Program-made: the position numbers and the translations under genes
The notes under the pieces: generated by a model
What the model saw: the letters and a program-made list of their open reading frames with translations, nothing else
What the model was told of the DNA's origin: nothing
Databases searched by the model: none
Source: Burkholderiales bacterium
GTDB lineage: Bacteria; Pseudomonadota; Gammaproteobacteria; Burkholderiales; Burkholderiaceae_C
NCBI GenBank assembly: GCA_016195825.1
Contig: JACPYV010000021.1
Span: 1-46,708, forward strand
Length of the DNA stretch: 46,708 bases
Reading direction: 5' to 3'
Part shown: positions 32,565 to 42,000 of the stretch, one piece after another
How the letters are laid out: the number at the start of each line of letters is the position of its first letter
Position numbering within the stretch: the stretch's first letter is position 1

Positions 32565-33311
32565 TTGACTCAAGCGCTTCGTACTTTTGTCCGCTCCACC
32601 GTCGCACTCAATCTGCTTCTTTTCTCTGCATGCGCGGCCGTGGCTCAGGTGGGTGCTCCTTCGAAATTTGTCAACACGCAGATCAACGTGTTGAGCGCGG
32701 AGACCTTCCTGGACAGCCCAAAACGCGAGTTCGTCGTGGGTGAGAACATCAAATTAGTTCACCCCGTTCGTCGTGGCGAGGCGATGCCCCGTGTGTCCTT
32801 GCGCTTCTTTCCAACGGCTCAGAACAGCCTCATTCCCACGGAGCTTGCGTTTCACAACCCCTGCTACGTCTATGTCTCCCTGCTCATGGACGTCTTCATC
32901 GAAAAAGACGGGACCATCTACATCAATCCTCCGACCAAGAGCTGGCTCAGGGCCGTGCCAGGTATCGGACTGGAGACGTCGTACTTCACGTTGGTCTTCG
33001 AACGGGCGGCGGCCGAGCCGGAGTTCGGCTATCAACTCTTTCGGCTTAACGGCGGGGACCGCGAGGACTACTTCGCCAAACAAGGCTTCATGATTGCCGT
33101 GAAACCCGGCTCCGCAAAGTCCACGGAAGCGGAGCTTCGGGAACAGGCGAATTGGGCTGCCGTGTCTTGGAGCGAGAACGTCAAAACAGCTCAGACGGTC
33201 AACGACAACAAACATGAGTGCCGCTGGCTCAAGTTGAAGACGGTGCAGTCGAATGGGGAGAAAGTGCTGGTGGCGCAGGCGGATTCTGATTGCGAGCCCA
33301 TCACGCCTTGA
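32565..33311 (+). CDS. Exported protein of unknown function
   Basis: 248 residues from TTG 32565, chosen because AAGGGAG sits seven bases upstream and a signal peptide follows directly (MTQALRTFVRSTVALNLLLFSACAAVAQ). The Cys in LFSAC could also be a weak lipobox. The mature part is soluble, with three Cys (NPCYVYVS, HECRWLK and DSDCEP) that could form disulfides. The HPVRRGEAMPRVSLRFFP region is beta-rich. No family is recognised. It lies 16 bases after the Ala-Ser repeat membrane protein in the same direction, so the two are probably partners. An upstream ATG-initiated form would destroy the signal peptide and is rejected. Confidence 0.75.
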   Translation: MTQALRTFVRSTVALNLLLFSACAAVAQVGAPSKFVNTQINVLSAETFLDSPKREFVVGENIKLVHPVRRGEAMPRVSLRFFPTAQNSLIPTELAFHNPCYVYVSLLMDVFIEKDGTIYINPPTKSWLRAVPGIGLETSYFTLVFERAAAEPEFGYQLFRLNGGDREDYFAKQGFMIAVKPGSAKSTEAELREQANWAAVSWSENVKTAQTVNDNKHECRWLKLKTVQSNGEKVLVAQADSDCEPITP

Positions 33312-33670
33312 AGCATGTTTTGTGTATGGCAGACCTTGGCTTTGTCGATGGGCGAGAGCCGGACCGTGACCACGCCTACGCCACCGCGGTAAAGGCGCTG
33401 ATTTCGTCCTCTACACAGCGGCGCCCGGTCTTGGTCTTTCATGGCAGCGGCTGCCGAGGCTGAGAGGCCGGACGCGAGGTGAAGCGTCCAGGCAATCGCG
33501 GACGCCCGATGGTTTCGGGCAGACCGTTGCAGCCTGACCGCGACACCGTCGTGCAGCCCCGTTAACATGTGTGCATGACCAAGCTTCTAGACCTCGACTG
33601 ACGCCCTTGCGCGTCGTTTCAACCCGGCGGGGCACTCCCGCCTGTCGAGTCCTGTCGGAGCCCTAGCGTC
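33312..33670. other. Intergenic region with short ORFs and a hairpin
   Basis: About 360 bases between the exported unknown and the split MFS gene. It contains a 45-codon ORF at 33326-33463 (MADLGFVDGREPDRDHAYA...) without a ribosome site, an 8-codon ORF at 33575-33601 (MTKLLDLD), and a GC hairpin GGCGGG-GCACT-CCCGCC at 33626-33642 just before the MFS start. The arrangement of short ORF and hairpin could be a leader/attenuator, but this is weak. No confident gene. Confidence 0.4.
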
Positions 33671-34555
33671 ATGCCTTCCAAGTTCTTCACCCTCGCGCCC
33701 GGCGACCTGCTGCGCGATGCGGTCTACCGGCGGCTGTGGTCGTCCATCCTCATCTCCTCGCTCGGCGGCCAGATCACCATGCTGGCCCTGCCGCTGACGG
33801 CGGCCGTGCTGCTGCAGGCCAGCCCCACGCAGATGGGCCTGCTGCAGGCGATGGAGATCCTGCCCTTCGTGCTGTTCTCGCTGCCTGCCGGCGTGCTGCT
33901 GGACCGCGTGCGCAAGTTGCCTGTCTACATCTGGGGCGAGAGCCTGCTGGCCGTCGCCGTGGCCACGGTGCCGCTGGCGGCCTGGATGGGGTGGCTGGGC
34001 ATGGGCTGGCTCTACGTCGTCGGCTTCGTGCTGGGCTGCGTCTACACGGTGGCCGGCAGCGCTGCGCAGATCGTGCTGACCCAGGTCGTTCCGCGCGAGC
34101 GGCTGGTGGAGGCTCATGCGAAGAACGCACTGGCCTCGTCGGGCGCCGAAGTGGCCGGCCCGGGCCTGGCCGGTGCGCTGATCAAGATCATCGGCGCCCC
34201 GCTGGCGCTGGCCGTGGATGCACTGCTGCTGCTGATGTCCGCCGCCGTCCTGCGCGGCATCCGCGTGCAGGAGCAAGTGGCCAGCGGCCCCGGCCAGCCG
34301 TTCCTGGTGCAGCTCAAGGAGGGGCTGCGCTTCGTGCGAGAGCGGGCCCTGCTGGTCAGCCTGGCCATGGCGGTGGGGGTCTGGCAGCTCTGCCACAACG
34401 CAGCGCTGGTGGTGCAGATCTTGTTTGCGACGCGCGAGCTCAAGCTGTCACCGCAGACGGTGGGCCTGTCCTACGTCGCCCTGGGTGCAGGCACGGTGCT
34501 GGCCAGCGTGTTCGGCCACCGCATCAGCCGCCGTGTCGGGCCGGGGCCGTGCTGA
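33671..34555 (+). pseudogene. MFS transporter, N-terminal part of a split gene
   Basis: 294 codons of a drug/metabolite-type MFS permease, starting MPSKFFTLAPGDLLRDAVYRR and covering about eight membrane helices. Family-like motifs include FSLPAGVLLDRVRK (loop 2-3 motif A region) and GSAAQIVLTQVVPRERLVEAHAKN. The frame stops by TGA at 34553-34555, right after the loop FGHRISRRVGPGP. The rest of the protein continues in another frame from 34555. The combined length (about 393 residues) is shorter than a normal member, and the helix expected between this loop and the next segment seems absent. That suggests a deletion of several tens of bases and not a single-base slip. Confidence 0.75.
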
Positions 34556-34854
34556 TGCTGTTCGCCTTCGGCGTCGGCGCGGTGCTGATCTTCATCAACT
34601 TCCTGTCGCTGCGCCAGGCCGTCACGCCGGCGCCCATGCTGGGTCGGATGACCAGCACGATGCGCTGGCTCATCCTGCTGCCGGCCGGCCCGGGCGCGCT
34701 GATCGGCGGCTGGCTGGGCGAGCATGTGGGTCTGCGCTCGGCGCTGGGGTTCTCGGGCCTGGGCGCCTGCTTGCTGGCGGTGCTGGCCTGGCGGCATCCG
34801 GTCATCCGTGGTGTGCGCGAGCTGCCCAAGCCGGTGGAAGTGGTGACGGCATGA
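34555..34854 (+). pseudogene. MFS transporter, C-terminal part of the split gene
   Basis: 99 codons carrying the last three or so membrane helices (MLFAFGVGAVLIFINFLSL, STMRWLILLPAGPGALIGG, SALGFSGLGACLLAVLAW). The ATG at 34555 overlaps the upstream TGA as TGATG, so a ribosome that stops there could restart and make this piece as a separate polypeptide. Its own stop overlaps the acetyltransferase start as ATGA. Either the gene is dead or it is a two-polypeptide transporter; the first is more likely. Confidence 0.7.
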
Positions 34855-35429
34855 ACGTCGATCCCATCCTCATCGACATTCCCGAGCGGCTGGATGGCGA
34901 GCGCAGCGTGCTGCTCGCGCCGCGCGCTGGCCTGGGCGCCGAACTGGCCGTCGTCATCACGCAGTCGCTGTCGCACCTGCGGCCGTGGATGCCCTGGGCC
35001 CAGGAAGCGCCGACGGCCGAGAGTTCTGAAACCGTCGTGCGCCGCATGCAGGCTGACTTCATCGCGCGCCGTGACCTCTGCTTCCACATCTTCGCCCGGC
35101 GCTCGGACGGCAGCCCGGGCCGCATGCTGGGCGGCACGGGCCTGCACCGCATCGACTGGGACCTGCGCCGCTTCGAGATCGGCTACTGGATACGGCCCGA
35201 GGCGGCCGGGCAGGGGCATGTCAGCGAGGCCGTGCGGTTGCTGACGGTGCTGGCCTTCGACCGGCTGGCAGCACGGCGCGTGGAGATCCGCTGCGATCCA
35301 CGCAACCTGAAAAGCTGCGCCGTGGCGCAGCGTTGCGGCTTCGAGCTGGAGGGCGTGCTTCGCAATGACCTGCTCGGCGTGGATGGCTCGCCTCGCGACA
35401 CGGCGATCTACGCCCGCATCTCGGCCTGA
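34851..35429 (+). CDS. GNAT-family acetyltransferase, RimJ/RimL type
   Basis: Acetyl-CoA-dependent N-acetyltransferase of 192 residues, cytoplasmic. The GNAT core shows the strand HIFARRSDG, GGTGLHRIDWDLRRFEIGYWI, the acetyl-CoA-binding loop RPEAAGQGHVSEAVRLL, and then RVEIRCDPRNLKSCAVAQRCGFELEGVLRND, which is characteristic of the Acetyltransf_3 group that acetylates ribosomal proteins or small amines. The start overlaps the split MFS 3' part as ATGA, so it was probably in an operon with an intact transporter. An export/modification resistance pair is a reasonable guess; the substrate is unknown. Confidence 0.9.
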   Translation: MNVDPILIDIPERLDGERSVLLAPRAGLGAELAVVITQSLSHLRPWMPWAQEAPTAESSETVVRRMQADFIARRDLCFHIFARRSDGSPGRMLGGTGLHRIDWDLRRFEIGYWIRPEAAGQGHVSEAVRLLTVLAFDRLAARRVEIRCDPRNLKSCAVAQRCGFELEGVLRNDLLGVDGSPRDTAIYARISA

Positions 35430-36000
35430 GTTGACACCTTTCGTGAGCCTTGTCCGGCGCTCACCACCAAGCACCGCACGAGCCTGGGCCCACTGCCGGC
35501 AATGTCCAGTGAGCGCCTGGAGAGGGTGCCGTCTGCACGGCAGCCGGTAGCTGGCTTGGGGGCTCACATCATTTGGCTGCGGTCTTTGACGTGCGCGACG
35601 CGGCCGACGCGTTGGTAGGACATCACCAATTCTTCGAGTGCGCATCGGTGTTTGCGTATTTCGGCGAACGTGACTGGTTGAGTCGGGCGCCTTCACCTAC
35701 CAAAGGACCCGGCTCCATGGGTGCGACCGCAGGGCCTTCGACTCCTCGGAAACGCACGGCCATGCCCTCGCGCTCTATCTGGCTCCTCATGGTTTCCACG
35801 CAGGCGTCCTTCAGACGTATGAAGCCCTCATCCCGCAGCCGAGCGGGGCGCCTCGACAGTTCTGCGATTGCAAGGAAATGTATCGATGCGCACAGTCGGT
35901 GCACTTGGCCTGCAGGTGCTCGCGACAAACGTGGATGGCATACATCCACAGCATGACGTGACGCGTTCGGCAGCCAGCAAAACACACAGGGAGAGTGAAC
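35430..36000. other. Upstream region of the giant gene
   Basis: About 570 bases without a confident gene. The minus-strand frame within 35623-36189 has a protein-like stretch (RDEGFIRLKDACVETMRSQ) but no good start or ribosome site, and may be a remnant. AGGGAGAG at 35988-35995 lies five bases before the giant gene's ATG and is its ribosome site. The promoter must lie upstream, but none was assigned. Confidence 0.5.
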
Positions 36001-39000
36001 ATGGCTGCTCGCGTTGGCAGGGATATCTCGCGTCTCGGTTCGGATGGCGCCAAAGCCCGTCGCAGGACGCGAACTCGCGTTCAGCCCAGCGCCTTGTTGC
36101 TTGCCCTGGTGCGCCGGTCTGATTGGCTGTGGCTGCGCTGGCTGGTTGCCCGCTGGGAAATGTTCCGCACGTGGCGGGCGACCCGTCAAGCCAGGCGCGC
36201 AGCTGCGCTGTCCATGCAGGGCAACCCCAGCTTCAAGATCGAATCGCTGGAGCCCAGGCTGCTGCTTTCGGCGGACTTGGCGCCGGGTGCCCTATCACTG
36301 CAGACGTTTGATCAGAACGTCACAGCTTACGAATGGCTGGCAACGCCCAACGGCAGCGTCGACCAGGGCCCCACGATGAAGATCGCGGCGGCTGTGCCGT
36401 TGCCGTCGATTCAGGTGTCCGGTCCTGGCGCTGCAGAGGTCCAGGCGCTTTCTGATGGCGGCTACACGCTGAGGCTTTCAGGGACTACCTCGGCGTCCTC
36501 CGTCACTCTGACCGGCACCACGCGTGTGCTGTTCAAGAGCGTTTGGGCGACATCAGATGTCGGAGCCGTGAACCTGGCGCTTGCTGACCTGCAAGGAACC
36601 GCACAGTTCGCTGGCAGCGTCGCCAGCTTGAGCTTCGGGCAGATCGCTCAGTCTGCGCTGACAGTGCAGGGTTCCGGCGCATTCACCTTGAAAGCGACCA
36701 GCCTGCGCGATGCGCAACTGACCGCGCGCAATGCTGCTTTGACGCTGAACGTCGCCGATTGGCTGGCGACCGCCCCCGGCGCCAGCCGTGTCACGGCATC
36801 GACCTTGACGGCTGCATCCGTGACGGGCGATTTCGGTGCAGACCTGTTCCTCAACGGTCCGACCACCGGGTTCGCACTGGGCACTGTCGCCATAGGCGGC
36901 AAGGTGCAGGGTGGCATCTGGAGCATTCACGGTCGGGCGAATTCGATCTCCATCGGTTCAAGTGCCAGTGATTGGCGCGTGAACATCGACGGTGCGCTCA
37001 CCCAGCTGGTCTCCAAGGGCGATGTGTCGGGCGACTTGGCCGTCGCCGCCCTGCAGGTGCTGCAGATTGGCGGTTCTGCTCGTGCACTGCACGTCATGGT
37101 TGGTGCCAACTTGGGTGACGACGCCGCGCTCGGGGGGACTGGCGCCAATGCCGACAGCTTCAAAGCCGGCACGCTTGCTCGCATCCGTGTCGTCGGCGAC
37201 GTGGTCGACAGCAACTTCTATGTGGGCGTTGACCCCGTTGACGGCGCACTCAATGACGGCAACGACAAGCAACTGGGCTCTGCGGCGAACAAGCTGCAGG
37301 AGTTCACAGTGGGCGGCGGTCTGCAGGGGCGAACGAGCATCGTTGCGCCTGGGTTTCCGGCCACCGTCCGCATTGGTACAGCCGTGCTCGATCCGGCAGG
37401 CTTGCCGCAGTTCCGCAGCACGCCTGCCGATGTCGTGCCTCCCGCGCTGACATCGCTTGGCCTGGCCGCCAGCAGCGACACGGGCGTTCTCGGTGACGGC
37501 ATCACGTATTTGGCCCTGGTGAGGCTGGAAGGCGTGGGGGAACCCGCAGCCAAAACCACACTGCGCCGCTACGGTTCCAGCGCCGTCGTGGCCACCGGCG
37601 TGGTCGCCGGGAATGGCACGTTTGGCTTCGATGAGATTGTGGTGGACCTGGGTGACACCGTGTTCGAGGTGACGCTGGCTGACGCCGCCGGCAATTCCAC
37701 CACTGGCAAGTTTGCGCTGACTCGCATTCCCGCGCCCGACCTTGCGCCGCCGACGCTCGCAGCACAGCTTGTCAACGACACGGGCGCCTCCTCCAGTGAT
37801 GGCCGGACCTCCGATCCAGCCATTGCCGGCCTGGCATCGGACAACGTCGGCGTCGCCCACTTGTTCGTCAGCATCGATCCGGCTGGCATGGATGCGCCGA
37901 CCACATCGCTGGACAGCTCGCTCGGCGCCGACGGCCGCTTCACGCTCAGCCGCGAGATGCTGGACACGTTGGCGGGCGGGAAGCTGGCCGATGGTGCCCA
38001 TACGGTGCGCCTCCTGGCTAAAGACGCGGCCGGCAATGCCTCAAGCCAGCTCAACGTGAGCTTCACCTTGGACAGTGCCGCTCCCGGTATCACCGGCTTC
38101 GGGCTGGCACCTGCAAGTGACACGGGAACGCCCAACGACCGGGTCACTGACCTCGCCAAGGTCCAGTTGATTGGCACGGGTGAGCCCGGGGCAAGCTCCG
38201 CACTGCGCGTCGCAGGCGCGGGCGCGGTCTTGGCCACCGGCACGGTCGGAGCGGACACGAAGTTCAGTTTCGATGACGTGGCCCTGGCTATCGGGGAGAC
38301 GACATTCGAGGTCATGCTGACCGACTTGGCGGGCAACACCAGCATCAGCACGCTGACCGTGACGCGCTCGGCCACGGCGGATCAGATCCCGCCGACCTTG
38401 GCCGCACGGCTGGCCAACGACACCGGATCGTCGGCGACAGACGGACAGACGGCCGACCCGACCATTTCGGGCAAGGCCGCGGACAACATCGGGGTGGCGC
38501 ACCTGTATGCGGTCGTCGATCCGGCAGGAGGAGAGCTGCCCACCGCACAGTTGGACGGGCTGGTTGCGGCCGATGGCAGCTTCACGTTGACCCGATCGGT
38601 CATGGAGGCCTTGATCGGTGGCAGCCTAGGCGATGGCACGCACACTGTGCGCCTGCAGGCAGCCGATGCTGCCGGGAACAAATCGGCTGTATTGAACGTC
38701 CAGTTCACGCTGGACAGCGCCTCGCCAGACTTCACGGCCTTCGGGCTGAGCAACGCCGACGCAATCAACGCCACCCTGGACGAGACTTCGGCCGCGACTG
38801 CGCAACTCAAGGGGACGGCGGAGCCTGGCGCCACGATTCGTCTGGAGGCCCAGGGGCTGTCCACGACGGCCAGCGGAAGTGGCAGCTTCGTGCTGCCTGG
38901 TGTCCAACTCAAGGAGGGCAGCAATGCTCTCACGCTGACCGCGATCGACGCCGCAGGCAACGCCACCCGCTTGAGCCGCACCATCACTCGAACGACCGTG

Positions 39001-42000
39001 GTGCAGAGCGACGCCGTGCTGACGTGGAGCGACGTGGCCTTGCGCGCCATCCAGCGCGACGTCACGGATCCGCCCGTCGCCACCCGTGTACTCGCTGTGA
39101 TGAGCCTGGCCCAGTACGACACCCTGGCCGCCATCGAAGGCACGCCTGCTTTCCTCGTGCAGCGCACGGTCACGGGCGCTGTCAACGCCCAGGCTGCAGC
39201 TGCACAGGCCGCCTACCGCGTGCTCTATGCCCTTTACCCCGGCCAGCGCGCCATATTCGACGCAGCGCTCGCCACCAGCCTCGCCGCCATCCCGGACGGT
39301 GCGGCCAAGACCGCCGGCATTGCGCTCGGCGACAGCATTGCACGCGCCATCATCGACATCCGCGCCAATGACGGCTATTTGAACTTCGTGGCCGACGACG
39401 GCAGCACCGCAATTGGCAAGTGGCGCGCAACCGGGCCGATGTACCTCACTGCGCAAGATCCGCAGTGGAGCCAGGTGCAGCCCTTCGTGCTCACCAGCGC
39501 CGACGAGTTCCGCGCGCCCGCGCCACCGTCACTTGACTCCGCCCAGTACGCCGCAGACCTGAACCAGGTCGAGAGCCTGGGCAGCGCCACCGGCAGCACG
39601 CGCACGGCGGACCAGACCCAGCAAGCCCAGTTCTGGGCAGACGGTGGCGGTAGCTACACGCCGCCCGGTCACTGGGTCCAGATCGCCGCGCAGGTCGCCG
39701 CCGCCCAGGGCAATTCGCTCAGCGCCAACGCCCGCTTGATGGCCCAGCTCAATGTGGCGATGGCCGATACGGCCATCGCCGCTTGGGACACCAAATACGC
39801 CTACGACGTCTGGCGCCCGGTCACCGCCATCCAGAACGCCGACCAAGACGGGAACGCTGCCACCACGCAAAACGCCAACTGGACGCCGCTGCTCATCACC
39901 CCGCCGCATCCCAGCTACGTCAGCGGCCACAGCAGTTTCAGCGCGGCGGCAGCCAGCGTGCTGGCCGCAACCTTTGGCGACAACACGGCTTTCAGCACCA
40001 CCGCGTCTACTCTGCCCGGCGTTACTCGCAACTTCACCAGCTTCACACAGGCCGCTGAAGAGAGCGGCCTGAGCCGCATCTATGGCGGCATCCACACCAT
40101 GGCGGACAACCTGGCCGGCAAGGCCATCGGCACCGCCGTGGCCAAGGCCGTGCTGACGCGCTTCGCCCTCAGTCAAGACATCCAGCCTCCAAGCGTCGTG
40201 CTGGCCGCCGTTCCTGCAGCGACCAATGCCAACCCAACCATCAGTGGCCAGGTGCTGGACAACCTCTCCGGTGTGGCCTCTGCCAGCATCAGCATCGACT
40301 CAGCTACTGCCAAGCCCCTCACGCTGGACGCCGCGGGTCGTTTCAGCTTCACCCCCACATTGGCCTTGGACGGCACGGCGGACGGCACGCACAGCATTGC
40401 CATTGTTGCCACGGACCTGGCCGGCAACACCAGCACCGCCCTCACGCTCAGCTTCACGCTCGATACCCGAGCCCCCACCGTCAGCCTGACTAGTCTGGCC
40501 GATGGCGATGTGCTTTCCGTCAGCACAAGGCTCACCGGCGCGGCATTGCCGAACGGCTCCGTCCTGACCAGCTTGAGCTACCAGCTCGACAGCGGCACCG
40601 TCCGCACCTTGATCTTCGACGCCGGCACTGGCAGCTTTGACCAAGCGCTGACCCTGGGCGACCTCACGGTTGGCGATCACACTCTCAAGCTCACGGCCAA
40701 GGACGCAGCCGGCAACGTCACCTCGCTCAGCCGCAGCGTCAAGCTCGACCAGCTTGCGCCCTTCATGGTCACCAAGCTCACGCCCGCCGACGGCAGCGCC
40801 GACGTGGGCGTGACCTACCGCCCGCAAGTCTTCTTCAGCCGCGCGGTCAACCCCGCCACGCTGACCGCCGACAGCTTCTACGCCACCGGCCCCGATGGCA
40901 CCAAGCTGCCGACCACCATCGTGCCGTCCCTGGACGGCAGCTTTGCCTGGTTGTTCTTCACCAACCCCATGCCAGGTGGCTCCAACGTCACCCTGCATCT
41001 CAAGGGCTCGGCCATCCGGGCAGCGGGTGACGGCGCGTTCCTGGATGCCGACAGCAACGGCACAGCCGGAGGAGACCTCGACTGGAGCTTCACCACTGTC
41101 AGCACCACCAGCGTGCTCGGCGCCAAGCTCACCGGCAAGGTCGTGGACCCCGGGGTCGACCTGTTGCCCATGACCTTTGACGACATCCGTCGCGGGCCGG
41201 ACGGCGTCATCCACACGGCCGACGACGTCTTCCTCAACCCCATCGTCCACGCCAAGGTCTTCATCGTCGGCAGGCCCGATCTGGTCACCTACACCGACGC
41301 CAACGGTAACTTCAGCTTTGATAACGTGCCAGTGGGCGACGTCAAGGTCGGCATCGACGGCAGAACGGCCACCAATGCACCGACGGGCATCTTCTGGCCC
41401 GAGATGGTGATGGATACCACCCTGCGCCCGGGCATCACCAACACGCTGATGGGCAGCATGGGCTCGACCGAGAGCCAGGACGAGAACGCGGACCGGCAGG
41501 AGGTCTACCTGCCGCGCGTGCAGACCAGCGCCCTGCAGACCGTGAGCAACACCGCCCAGACCACGATCACGGTGGACGAGAAGTCGGCGCCGGACCTGAC
41601 GGATGAGCAGCGCGGTGAACTGAAGCTCATGGTTGCACCAGGCTCAGCCGTGGGCGCGGACGGCAAAGTGCTCACCGACGTGAAGATCGGTGTGAACACC
41701 GTGCCGCCCGAGCTGGTCAAAGACATGCTGCCGCCGGGGGTGTTGCAGCACACCTTCGACATCACGATCCAGGCGCCGGGGGTGGATACCTTCATCAACC
41801 CGGTGCAGATCACCTTCCCCAATGTCTTCAATGCGGCGCCGGGGACCAAGCTGAACATCCTCAGCTTTGATCACACCACCGGCAGGTTGGTGATCAATGG
41901 CACCGGGACGGTATCCCAAGATGGCAAGACGGTGACCTCGGATGAGGGCTCGGGGGTCATGGCGCCAGGGTGGCATGGGCTGACGCCGCCCGGCACCACC

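Noticed and set aside
33326..33463. A 45-codon ORF with some protein-like text (RRPVLVFHGSG)
   Set aside because: No ribosome site and no recognised family; mentioned only in the intergenic entry.
35623..36189. A 188-codon minus-strand frame with a protein-like middle
   Set aside because: No start codon with a ribosome site, no recognised family, and it overlaps the giant gene's N-terminus; at most a remnant.
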